Source: Papilionanthe hookeriana x Papilionanthe teres (taxonomy: Eukaryota > Streptophyta > Magnoliopsida > Asparagales > Orchidaceae). Taken from it: a stretch of 64,000 nt of DNA. The notes beneath the pieces were generated by a model. That model ran no database searches and was not told where the DNA came from. It saw only the letters and a program-made list of their open reading frames with translations. Shown piece after piece: positions 10,379-20,888 of the stretch. Numbering within the stretch: position 1 is the stretch's first letter; every line of letters starts with the position of its first letter. Both the position numbers and the translations under genes were made by a program. The stretch spans positions 9,502,001 to 9,566,000 of the forward strand of contig CM040425.1 of the NCBI GenBank assembly GCA_022702705.1, in the 5' to 3' direction.

Positions 10379-11441
10379 AAAACATAATCCCGCTTAATAT
10401 ATATTTAATTTATGATGGAATGTATAATGTGCATTCTACACAAGTATATGTATCTTATCAAGTAATACAGGGCTCTAGTGGAGTCCTGGTTATCGATCCC
10501 ACAGGGAAGTTTTTAAAAGATTTGTAACAGCTAAATTTAAAAAGTATTTACTCACTAATATAGTATATGGAAATTTAGAATACGTAACTAAAGCAAACTA
10601 AAGTAAACTAATGCTTTAAATAAATTTGAATTAAAGACTTCAGAAAAAGTATCCTTCTCCTTATTTTTAGAAAATTAAGTGAATGATGAATTTAAATAAA
10701 TTTTTGTATTGTGACAATTAGGAGCATTCCTATTCTTTACCCTTTGGTCCAGGTGCAAAGAACATTGACTAGTCCTATGTTTGATTACTAAATCTGCGGC
10801 TAGGCTGGGAGGATACTGGCTGCCGCTTTAGAGTTCCACGTTCCCCTCACCTGAGGGCTAACATCTACACTTCAGCACTCAAAAAATAGGACCAAATTGA
10901 ATATTTTAGTCTGTCACACTAAAATGTCCAATTCTACGTCCAATAAATAATATTTCCCTATTTATTTGCACCCTCCTTCCAAGGCTTTTGACTTCCTTGA
11001 ATATTGGATGTATTCTTTACTATAGTTGATAATTCAACATATTTTAACATGTCAATGGGCCAGATTGAAAAGTAAATTAAGTTTTAAGTAAAAGTTATCA
11101 CAATTTATTTTAGTATATTAGGCATTTCTATTTAATTTCATCAATTCACATAACTTCATAAACAAGGAGAAAGACTAAGAAAACTACTCAGAATGCATGG
11201 CAATTAAACAGAGCATGGATTTTATTTAAAGTTAACAACAATATACGAAGATACTTATCTCGATTTCTTCCTCAAGCAGACTCCTTGAAGTTCCTTTGAC
11301 TTTTCCTTCTAGTACAACACACTTCTAAACTCACTAATTACACTCTTAAACTCTTAAAATAGACACTAAGACTCTAAAATACACACAAATTAACACTCAA
11401 GAGACACACAAAATGACACACAACATACTAAAATTTGTCCT

Positions 11442-11450
11442 CTATTTATA
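11442..11450 (-). promoter_or_regulatory. TATA box of the Athila-1 5' LTR
   Basis: TATAAATAG on the minus strand, about 80 bp downstream of the GC-palindrome cassette, places the cassette in the proximal promoter. Confidence 0.6.
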
Positions 11451-11530
11451 GAAGTAGGCAAATGTCCATGGGGTGCTTAAAAACCTCTTCAAAAAGTGTC
11501 CAGGTTCAACGTATCCAGAATTTTGAACAG

Positions 11531-11664
11531 TCTCGCTGTCGGCGGGCTTCTCGAAGGTCTTCAAACCGTGCGATCTCGCCGTCGGCGAGCTCGGGCTCGC
11601 TGTCGGCGAGGTATTTGCAAATCCTTCAAAAATTCTCCTCATGATCTCACCGTCGGCGGGCTCG
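11531..11664 (-). promoter_or_regulatory. GC-palindrome cassette in LTR U3
   Basis: Four palindromes of the CTCGCCGTCGGCGAG type lie in two groups. They match the cassettes before ORF3a (4564-4674) and ORF3b (2720-2878) of the same element more closely than those of the other Athila copies. Confidence 0.65.
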
Positions 11665-11842
11665 ATAGTTTATTTTGCATGAATTTCTTCCTTTTTTGAT
11701 CAAATTCGCTCCATTTCATGCTTTTTGCTTTCATCACTTATAAATCTTCATTCCTGCAATAAAATAAAGAAAATACCTTTCTTTAAAGTGCAATTTCATA
11801 AAAAATTGGGTATGAATTTCTTAACATATTTTCCTGTGGTCA

Positions 11843-14247
11843 TAATCCATAATTAATTAAAATTTAAAACATTAAACAATTTAAATAATCAATTAAAATT
11901 TAAAACTTTAAAATAATTTAGTAATTAATTAAAATTTAAAACATTAAATCATTTAATAATCTAATTAAAAGAAACTTAAAATATGTGAAACTAACCTAGA
12001 ATCATTCTAATAACAAATCTAAAACAAATTCAAAACATTAAATGATCTCAAAACAACCTCGAATTAAAATGTGAAAATTAAATTAATAATTAAAATTAGC
12101 TTAAATTAATGTGATTAATTCAAAAATTAAAATCATCAAAACTTAATGAGTTTAAACAACTGAAATATCTCTTTCAATCTAAGTAACTTAAGACACTTAG
12201 AAGAAACTAAATTGAATTTTAACATTAAATTTTCTTAAGTCAGCAATTCAATTTTAATTAAGGGTGGTTAAGTTCCTTAACAAAACAATTTGCCCCTTAA
12301 AGACTTTCATTATTATAACTCCTAGATGAAATATCAAATGAAATGTTACTTCACTCATAGGATAATCAAATATCCTGATTCACTGAGTAAGAGTAACCCG
12401 GGTGATTGATTTGTCACCTCAATGAAATTAATTGAACTTAAAGTAATCCCTAAAATGTTTAAGAAGATGTTCAGAATTCAATTCCGAGCACTTCTCTAAC
12501 TTGATGGGATGTTTTCAAGGAACAGTGAAACTTCATTGTTCTTTGATGAAGAAAATCATCATTAACGAAACACACAAGAACCTAGACGTCATAGGAATTG
12601 ACTAGCTATAGAATTAGGATCTTGGTGGACAACCAGAACCTTCCCTTATCTTTACCTAAGTATTGGTTACAAATATTTAAATGCCCTAACATATGTTCGA
12701 GTGTAGCTTGGAATGACGAGAAGACCCTACCAGGTACACTTTTGTGTTATTGCAATTTACTTACATGTACTGCGCTTTACTTTTCTTACATGTTAAAAAA
12801 AAATTTTCACCCTGCATGAAAATTGAAACCCAAAACTAAATTAAAAGTCACAACAAGATAAAATTCGCCGTTACAACATTCAAAAGATAAAACAACTCAA
12901 AATTTAATCACAAACAGAACAACAAAACTACAACTACAACTAAATTAAAACGTCTCATTGGATGATCAGGAATACCTCGGATGATGTAACCCATTTGTTG
13001 CTAACGAGATTTCCCACGATCTAAATGATAGTGTGGAACTCATTTAGTTGAGTTTAGCAAATTCATTTGGACTAAGTGAATCCGATGAAAATAACGGTGC
13101 CGGTATGACAGAACCATGGGATCTTAATCGGTTCTGTTTAATCAACTTTAAGATTTGTTTTAATTAAAACATAAAGACATTTGAACCTTAAAACTTCTAA
13201 ACTAAAACACTTCTCTCATCTCTTGATTGCCACTTTCTAAAACTAAACCTTCTTGCAACAATAAGGAGCTTGGAGCACGGTGGGCAGCACGGCCATCGTA
13301 GTAAGCAAAACTGGAATCTACTTCAGCAAAACCTTTTTTAGAAGTAAATAACAAAGTCATAGGATTTTGAGGTAGTTTACCTAGTGCAACATAAATCCTC
13401 AACTTTTCATTAGGCATTTATATAATCATATTATGCAAATTAAGCCCCAACCGGTCTTAGGACTCCGAGGTAGTCGTTTGGTACGACATAAACCCTTACA
13501 TCTCCGAGGCTATTTGAGTGATTATATCATACAAGCATAAGTCTTAATTAACTAAAATTGACAGGATTACGACATTAAATATGCTCTCAAATTGAAGCCA
13601 AATAATAGGATAGTTGGGAAGTCACCGAAGTCCATTTCGGGTCCGTGACATCCCCTACTTCTCTTCCTTTGGATTTCTGAAATAAATTGTTCCAAATTTG
13701 ATCCATTCCCTATTGAAATTTCCAAAACTTCAATCCTTTGAAAACCTTAAACTTTGAAATTCTTGAGAGCAAAATCACTGATCATTATCGAGAGTTTTCT
13801 TAAGTGATTCCCATCATTTAAGATGTAATTAACTATAGGGGCTTGCCCTTATAGGGAACTTTAAGAACCCAGGTAATATAAACCCTGCTTAATTCGTTTA
13901 TATTAAGTAGGAGAACTTGTCGGCTTATAAAATTGGTTCGCAGGCCAAATGAATGTCACAAATATTCTAGTTTATTTAATTGAGCCCCATCGTCAAGCAG
14001 TGTTTTTGTCTTTCGAGATAGTTACACAGTTTGTGGTGTGGTGCTCGTTTATATAAACTATTTTGGATGTGAGATTTATTTGATTTCAAATCTTAAAATA
14101 ATTTTAAACTTAAAGTTATTTTCAAAATAAAATGCTTCTTTCTAAAACTATTTATATATATTTAAATTTAAATTAAATTTAAAATTCACCGACAACTTCT
14201 ATAGGCGACCCCCTTTTCAAAAACACATAACCTAAAATATGTCGACA
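11843..14247 (+). repeat. Tat-family LTR, truncated at its 5' side
   Basis: The reverse complement of 12250-14247 aligns with 38087 to about 40000 and with 57969 to about 59900, the two LTRs of Tat-2. All three copies share the terminus TGTCGACA or a variant, and beyond it they diverge at the same point, which defines the LTR 3' end. Athila-1 has removed or displaced the left part. Homology weakens toward 11843. The only open frame of note is the antisense one at 13202. Confidence 0.8.
13202..13417 (-). CDS. ORF antisense to the Tat LTR (71 codons), unknown
   Basis: Starts MPNEKLRIYVALGKLP and contains GFAEVD and DGRAAHRAPSSLLLQ. Related frames sit at the same place in both Tat-2 LTRs (38910-39090 open, 58791-58983 with one stop), always antisense to the element. 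Substitutions between copies are not concentrated at third codon positions by eye, so coding selection is doubtful. It could be a fragment of a captured exon or chance. Confidence 0.25.
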   Translation of the reverse strand: MPNEKLRIYVALGKLPQNPMTLLFTSKKGFAEVDSSFAYYDGRAAHRAPSSLLLQEGLVLESGNQEMREVF

Positions 14248-14738
14248 AAATACAACCTAAACAAAAGAAGCAACGACAAAATAAACAACAACAACAGTCG
14301 CCTTCCCAACTACAATTTCAACCAACCTTACCACAAACAGATAAAAGAACAATAAATGATATAATGAATAAGGAATATCCATTTAAAATAGAGATAGTTG
14401 CTAAAATCTTTTGTAGTTTGCTAAAGATACCTGAATTCAAATTACCTGAGGCTAAAAGACTGGTAGAGGTCAATTTGAAAGACCATCCTAACTACTGTCC
14501 ATATCATAGGATGTTGGGACATAAAATTGAAGATTGCTTCATCTTCTAAGACTGGTTTGAGAAAAACTTCAAAGAAGGAAATATTACTATCGCAAAAGAA
14601 TACTTGAAGTAGACTAAAAAAGTTTCAGTAATTATGATCTTAGTAAATACTCACAAAAATTGCTTTGATGAAAATAATATTGTTCCAGGCAAATCCTATA
14701 AAGAAATTGATGCAGCGGACTTTAATATTGCAAGAAAT
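14248..14738 (+). pseudogene. Tat-1 gag, 3' part with zinc knuckle
   Basis: Begins in a Gln-rich stretch and then reads KEYPFKIEIVAKIF and LPEAKRLVEVNLKDHPNYC. The knuckle is C-x2-H-x4-H-x4-C (CPYHRMLGHKIEDC), the variant usual in Tat gag proteins, which binds RNA. It aligns with Tat-2 gag at 54496-55000, where the first His is Pro. A TAA follows the knuckle at 14548. The N-terminal capsid region is absent. The fragment ends where a solo LTR is inserted, and the frame's continuation resumes at 16411. Confidence 0.75.
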
Positions 14739-16410
14739 TATGAAATCAAATTTATATATATTTTTAATGATTTTGTAATGTCCAAACATTCAACACAAGT
14801 ATATGTATTGTATCAAGTAATACAGGGCTGTAATGGAGTCCTGGTTATCGATCCCACAGAGAAGGTACAAGTCTTACAGTAGATAATGAAACAATAAATT
14901 CCAATACTCCAATTGCAATTAATGTTTAATGTTTAATTCTACTACCAAGATGCAGAAAAAATTAACAATTAAGCAAACTACAATTACTTCTAATATCTTC
15001 AAAATAGAATTAACTAACAGACACACACTAAGCTATATATTTTGAAAGGTTTTGATATATAAGAAAAGTAAATTTCCTCTTTCAATGAGAATATGATGTG
15101 TGGATGATATGGAATGATTATCTATGGTACTGTGCCAAATAGAAGCATAAATGTTTCTTTACCCTTAAAAAAGTACCCCCTCTTCCAAGCATAAAAAGAA
15201 CATTGACATATCCTATGTTTAGTCGCTACATCTATGGCTAGACTTGAAGGATACCGGCTGTCACTATGAAGCTCCCACTCACCCTTCACCAGAAGGTTAA
15301 CCTTTGAGTTTAGTTACTAATCTTAGGACCAAATTGGGGATCTCAGCCTGTCACCCTGAAACCTCCAATTTGAAGTCCATCAAAACACATGTCCCAATTT
15401 ATTTGCACTCAATTCCCATGAACTACATAATTCATCCATATAAATTGAATGGATTCTTCATTTTTTTGTTAAAGGACACTAAATCCTTTAAGAGTTAATG
15501 TTCAACAACATATTTTAACAATTCAATTGGCCAGATCGAAAAGTAAATTAAGTTGGAAATGAAAAACCATCACAATTTCTTCATTACGTTAAAAGCACTT
15601 CAAATCCATATCAACAAATCATCACATCTCTATGCAAGAAGAAAGATAAAGGAGACTACTCAGAGTTCATGAAGAAGATACAATAAAACATGGATCTTAT
15701 ATATAAAAGAAAGGTCAAACAAACCACAAAAGAAAATACAACTTTTTTCTTTCTCTTCCCTAATACAATTCCCTTAATGTTTCTTTGAATCCTTTTCTCT
15801 CTTCTTTGTAACACTCAATTCCCTCTTTAGAATAGAAAGGAAGAAACAATCTTCCACTTTACTTCTTCTCCTTCACTCCTTAGAGGAAAATTTATCTCAA
15901 ATTCTCACTTCGACACTCTTCTCTTCTAAGCCCTAACACTCAACACACACTCTCCCTCACTAAAACTACACTAGAAACACTAGACTCTCCTAGGACCACA
16001 CCATTTTCATCCAAAAAAAGTTACTTATAAGTTAGAAATGAAATCCTAAGAGTTTCCGTAGGCATCCCTTCAAAAAGTGGCCAAAACTCTTCAAATTTGA
16101 AATCTATCGACATTGGGTGCCGGCGGCGCCTGTTAGGATGCCGGCAGTGCTCTGTCATCCAAATATTTGCTGAGCTCTCCGGAAAATGGTGTCGGCAGGG
16201 CCCATTTTGGTACTGGCGGTGCCAGAAGTTGTTTTCCTCCTTTTTGCTCCTTTTTTCTCTGAATTGGTTCCTTTTCACTTCTTTTTGCTCCAATCACCTA
16301 AAATCATCATACCTGCAAAAAATCATGAAAAATATCATTCTTTAAAGTGCAATATCACTAAAAATGGGTAAAATTTTATAGAAAAAATAGTATATATTTT
16401 TGGTGCATCA
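14739..16410 (-). repeat. Solo Athila-type LTR inserted in Tat-1
   Basis: About 1.67 kb on the minus strand, starting TGATGCACCAAAAAT at 16410. It contains the common Athila LTR blocks: CACTTTAAAGAA, a GC-palindrome cassette, a TTATAAGTA box, and CGATAACCAGGACTCC near 14840. No internal region or second LTR follows, so it is a solo LTR. GAAAT at 14734-14738 and 16411-16415 is a candidate 5-bp target-site duplication. A second GAAAT at 14742 leaves the left edge uncertain by 8 bp. Confidence 0.8.
16110..16220 (-). promoter_or_regulatory. GC-rich cassette in the solo LTR U3
   Basis: Four GC-rich imperfect palindromes of the GGTGCCGGCGGCGCC type lie at the position held by the cassettes of the other Athila LTRs, with sequence specific to this family. 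A TATA-like box follows about 80 bp downstream, near 16027. Confidence 0.5.
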
Positions 16411-17640
16411 GAAATGCTCATCAATCCTAAGAATGTTTGTAATAAATCTCCTAAGAAGCAGAAAGGAAATAAGAGTCTTGTAAACATAGGGGCTGCTCCT
16501 CCTTTTGTATCTTTTACTCCTACTTTTTCATATCCTTCTAGGATAGTTGTTTCAGTCAAAGGGAGAAAATCCTTGGACCATTAACTTTGTATGACTTTTT
16601 GTTCATAAATAAAATTTTTTCCCGTTCTCCTTATAACATAACTATTTCTTATGATATTCATGAAAATGAGCAAGTGAATTTTGATCGTGTAGAAGATATT
16701 TCAATCATATGTAAATTTGATGAGACTAATGACAACAGAATGATAATAACAGTGAATATGAAACCTTTACACTTGAATTAAGAAAAATACCGATCTCCAT
16801 AGAATTGGAATTTTCTGATTCAAGAACTCAAGAATTGAACGTTATACCAAAAGAAATAACTAAAGTCAACTTGAGAAGTGGAAAAGTTCTACCTTCAAGA
16901 ATGGCCCCTGTAGAAAAAGAAAAACAAATAGTAGCACCCAAGGAAAATATCCCTCCAATACAAGAACGACTGCTGGAAGAAAATAAAGATGATATCCATG
17001 GAAAAGTGGATTATAATGTACTGTCACATTTAAGAAAGCTACCAGCAAAATTGAGCAAATATGATGCTCTTGTCCTATCTAAGGAAATGAGAGAATCATT
17101 GATATAGGCTCTCTTAGATCTTGAAATCTGTTTAGCTCAACTTGCTAATACGTCTGTGAATGAAGCATATTCATTCAAAGAAGGAACAAAAATAACCTTT
17201 TCTTACGATGATTTGCTACTCCGTACGACTGAACATAATCGTTCACTCTATATTACATTTAACATCAATGATATTATGCTTCCAAGAGTACTCATTGACC
17301 CTGGAGCTTCAATTAATATTATGAATTTGAAAACTCTCGCACATTTAGACATTGATGTCGACAAATTGTTAACTAAGATGATCATGTTACGGGGATTTAA
17401 TCAATAAAGAGAATGAGCAGTAGGATCAATAACTTTACTTTTAAAGACAAATAATATTTTTACAGCAATAAAAAATCCATGTCATTAATTCAGATATGTC
17501 TTTTAATGCTCTACTTGGCCGACCTTGGCTCCATAAAAATAAAATGGTACCGTCATCATTACACCATTATATCAGATATCTACAAAAAGGAAAAGAATGT
17601 TGCATAATAGGAGATGTTCAACCATTTTCAATCTAAGAAA
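16411..17640 (+). pseudogene. Tat-1 gag tail and aspartic protease
   Basis: After the solo LTR the polyprotein resumes. ITKVNLRSGKVLP (16858) marks the gag-protease hinge, also seen in Tat-2 at 54030-54080. VDYNVLSHLRKLPAKLSKYDAL follows. The retropepsin site LIDPGASINIMNL lies near 17290, and LLGRPWLH near 17510. The active-site Asp and Gly-Ala-Ser are intact. Stops at 16560-16590, 17107 and 17405 and frameshifts break it. Protease would cut Gag-Pol inside particles. Confidence 0.8.
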
Positions 17641-19207
17641 CTGGTGTACACGAGGATGTTGCATATTATGCTCCAGTAGAGAAATTGATAGTCTCTAGAT
17701 ATGTGATGTCAAATGTGAAGGAAAAAGATGAAAATCAAAATCAATAAAAATGAGTTGATGCTGGTAGTCAAAATCGAGGCCAGCGACAAGCACAATAAAA
17801 AGGGATCCCTGCTACTAACATAAAGAAAACACCAAAGTTTGAAATTTATTTAGATTATGAAGAAGAAGAAGAATAGAAGAAAAAAATTCCAAAGGATCTC
17901 CAGTTCAAGAAATTTCTTGATGAGGAAGATAATGGAAAAGAATTTGAATCTATGTATGAACAAATAAATTACTATGTAAATACTATGAATCTAACTCCTG
18001 TTTCTTTCACAAAAGTGAAGATTTAGTTTTCAAAGAGATACATAGTGAAGACAAGAAACCAATAAAATTTTGACTTGGTTCTACTAGCTCAGATTTTGAT
18101 GTAAAATCAAAAGATGAAAACTTTTTGGAATCAATAAAAATTCCTTTTGAGCTTTATTCTTTATATGTTCAAAAAATTTTGCAAAATAGTTTATTGTTTA
18201 AACAAAATTCATTAAACCAACCTTGTGATTTTGAGCATTTATGGAATAATAATAATCAAAATTACAATTCCAAAGAGGGAGTAGGATTTGGTGTCCTAGG
18301 ACCTTTAGATGATACAAAATTTTGCCTAGTTGTCACAGATGATCTCTCTTTTGAACAAATACTTGATCCTATGATAGATAATGCGCCACCAAAACTTGAA
18401 GAAGAAATCAAATCAATGATGGATGAATTAAAAGAAATAAACTTGGGGACTGACTAAAATCCAAAACAAACTTTTATTAGTAGTTCTCTTAATAATATAG
18501 AAGCAGAAGAAATCGTTCAAGTATTAAGAGAATATAAGGACTGCTTTGCTTGGAATTATGAGGAAAAGCTCAAACTTGCTCCAGAAGTGGTAGTTCACAA
18601 GCTAGGGATAGACCAAAAAGTTGTCCCTGTAAAACAAGGTCCAAGAAGAATGCGTATTGACATAGAACAACAAGTCATCACAGAAGTCAATAAACTAATT
18701 GAGGCTAATTTTATTCCAGAAGAAAAATATCTAATATGGCTGGCTAATATAGTACCAGTAAAGAAAAAAAATGGCCAAAACCAAATCTGTTTAGACTTCC
18801 GAGATCTAAAAAAAGCCTGTCTAAAAAAGGAATTTCCATTACCAATTCCTGAATTAATGGTAGATATTGCATCGACACATGTAATATTTTCCATTTTGGA
18901 TGGAATGTCAGGATATAACCAAATTAAAATGTCCTTGAAGTTGAATGTTACGTAGATGACTTGGTTGTTAATAGTAAATACAAAAATGAACATACATATG
19001 ATTTAAGAATTTTCTTCGAGCGATTACGACAATTTTATCTTAAAATGAATCCTCTTAAGTGTTCTTTTGGTGTCAATTCAAGAAAATTTTTAGGATTTGT
19101 TGTTCAACACTGTTGGATCGAAATTGACCCCTTAAAATTGAAGCTATCATGAATACGCCTCCTCCCAAAAATTTAACACAATTACCATCTTTCTAAGGAA
19201 AATTAGC
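17641..19207 (+). pseudogene. Tat-1 linker and truncated reverse transcriptase
   Basis: An acidic linker (EEEIKSMMDELKEINLG, 18390-18450, conserved in Tat-2) leads to RT. Recognisable are GPRRMRIDIEQQVITEV, WLANIVPVKKKNGQ, CLDFRDLKKAC and MSGYNQIKM, then, abruptly, YVDDLVV near 18955. The roughly 50 residues between GYNQ and YVDD, including the MPFG block present in Tat-2 (51800-51920), are missing, so this is an internal deletion. RT then runs through FFERLRQF, LGFVV and PPPKNL and is cut at 19207 by LTR-E; the RNase H and integrase parts are not in the window. Confidence 0.8.
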
Positions 19208-20861
19208 TGATCCACTAAAAATTTGATAGATTTTTACTATTCATTTCATATCTATTTTTGATGATATTGCTCTTTAAAGGAAGGTATTTTTGATGATTTC
19301 ATGCAGGTACAATGATTTTAGGCCTTTGGAGTAAAAGGAAGCGAAAAGGAGAAAATTTTGAGAGAAAAAGGACAAAAGTGCATATTATTGAACTAGCGCC
19401 GAACGGTGCTATGACTAACGCCGAACAACCCCAGTTTCTAGAGAGTTACGATGTTTTAGCAGAATAATGCACTGAAAGGCACTCCTACCAACACTGGACA
19501 GTGTCCTATCCTGATTTTGAACAAGATTCAATGTATTTGGCCAGATTTTGAGTGGTTGCTTGAGGAAACTCTTGAAAATTCAGTTTTGGCCAAATTTAAA
19601 CACTTTTGGAGGCAAATTTTAAAGGGGGGAAGGAAGGGGAAGAAAGGAGAAGAGAAGATAAGAGAAATTTAGAGTATAGGGAGAGTTTCTTTCCACTTTG
19701 TGTAGGAAGTAAGGTTTTGTATTTTCTCTTCTTAGGAGTGTGAGAGGAGAGAGAAAGTGAGATATTTATTCTTCCTTAGTATTCTAAAGAGAGAATGGTA
19801 TGTTGGTCTGAAGAAAGAAGAGGAGTCAAAGGAATTCCTTGAGATTCACTTGGGGAAGAGTTCCAGATAAGTAATCTTTACTTTACTCTATTTGTATGAC
19901 GATGTTTTTCTATATAAAATCCATGTTTTGCCATCTTTTCCTCATAAGTCTTGAGTAGCTTTCTTTGTCTTTCTCCTTTTCATGTGATGAGTTGACGTTG
20001 TGAAATGAAAATGATGTGTTGATTTATTATGGAAGATTTGTGATGACCTTTTCACTTAGAAATTCATTTACTTTTTAATCTGGCCTATTAAATTGTTAAA
20101 ACTTGTTGGGAAACATATGTTCTAAAAGGATTATGAGTTCCACAACAAAAGAGAAGGTCAAGTTCAAATTCCATTAATGGTCAAGTTCATGATGATTGAG
20201 TGCAAATAAATAAGGAAATAAACTTTGATGGGTGTAGAATTGGATATTTCAGAGTGACAGGTTGAAATCCTCAATTGGGTACTAATGTTTAGAAACTGAA
20301 GCGAGAGTTTACTTTTCTGTGAAGGGAAGTGGGAGCTCTAGAGAGAGAGCCAGTATCCTCCAAGTCTAACCACGAATTTGGGGACTAAACTTAGGATTAG
20401 CCAATGTTCTTTATACGCTGAAATATGGGTAAAGAATAAGAATGCTCCTACTTAGCACAAGACATTTGCATCACTGATCTATGTTACAATGATCATCACA
20501 TTTCAAATGGAAAGGAGGAAGACACTTTCTTACAACTGAACTTTGTTATAAATTTTGTCTTCTGTTAGTTTAACTTGCTAGAATTTAGAACGTGCTTTGG
20601 TAGAAATAGTAATTGAACCTATTTGTCTTTACTTTAAGAATTAAACTACTTGCAATTGTGCTGCGATTCGATAAGAGATTTCTATGCTACGCCCTAAAAG
20701 TAAGCCTCCTTGTGGGATCGGTAACCATGACTCCACTAGAGCCAGGTATTACTTTAGTGATACGTATACTTGCGTTAATTGTGTCAATCATTATCATTTA
20801 AATCAATATATAAATCTAAATCTGAGTTCATTAATTTTTGCAAATTAAAAAAGTCGCACTA
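19208..20861 (+). repeat. LTR-E: Athila-type LTR
   Basis: About 1.65 kb, starting TGATCCACTAAAAATTTG. The start resembles the solo LTR in Tat-1, and the familiar CTCTTTAAAGGAAGG block lies near 19270. A divergent GC-rich block (GCGCCGAACGG) is at 19395-19500. A PBS-like site follows, so this was the 5' LTR of a plus-strand element. Its internal region is replaced, 3 bp after the PBS, by Athila-2. Confidence 0.8.
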
Positions 20862-20867
20862 ATTTTT

Positions 20868-20885
20868 TGGCACTTTTGTCGGGGA
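20868..20885 (+). other. PBS of the LTR-E element
   Basis: TGGCACTTTTGTCGGGGA, a degenerate tRNA-Asp-type primer site 6 bp after the LTR end. It is the only internal sequence left of this element in the window. Confidence 0.7.
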
Positions 20886-20888
20886 GGC

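Larger units (their letters stand above)
1..11842 (-). mobile_element. Athila-1: Athila-lineage Ty3/gypsy LTR retrotransposon, nearly complete, decayed
   Basis: Read on the minus strand the order is 5' LTR (10331-11842), tRNA-Asp-type PBS, gag, protease, RT, RNase H, integrase, ORF3a, ORF3b, 3' noncoding region and a 3' LTR remnant running off the window start. Positions 1-142 match 11117-11258 almost base for base, which pairs the two LTRs. Integrase lacks a chromodomain and extra ORFs follow it, both Athila traits. The RT active site (LMDDF) and protease site (DLGAS) survive, but the first integrase catalytic Asp is lost and stops or frameshifts interrupt every gene. The element interrupts a Tat LTR at 11842/11843. 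Only its right end can be seen, so a target-site duplication cannot be tested. Confidence 0.9.
10331..11842 (-). repeat. Athila-1 5' LTR
   Basis: About 1.51 kb, starting TGACCACAGG at 11842 and ending GGGTCA at 10331 on the minus strand. U3 contains the GC-palindrome cassette and a canonical TATAAATAG box. A block common to all Athila LTRs here (CACTTTAAAGAA, then CAGGAATGAAGATTTA) lies near 11740-11800. If the outer PBS-like site marks the old boundary, the LTR ends nearer 10385. Confidence 0.85.
11843..19207 (+). mobile_element. Tat-1: Tat-lineage Ty3/gypsy fragment (LTR, partial gag, protease, partial RT)
   Basis: Plus-strand order is a Tat LTR (11843-14247), the 3' part of gag, protease and RT up to 19207, where an Athila-type LTR interrupts it. 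Its zinc knuckle, protease and RT align with those of Tat-2 (53-55 kb and 51.5-52 kb). It lacks the leader and the first part of gag, and RT carries an internal deletion. The LTR may be the element's own, joined by deletion, or an independent insertion into gag. Confidence 0.8.

Noticed and set aside
18595..18993. 132-codon minus-strand ORF
   Set aside because: Antisense shadow of Tat-1 reverse transcriptase, whose motifs are clear on the plus strand.
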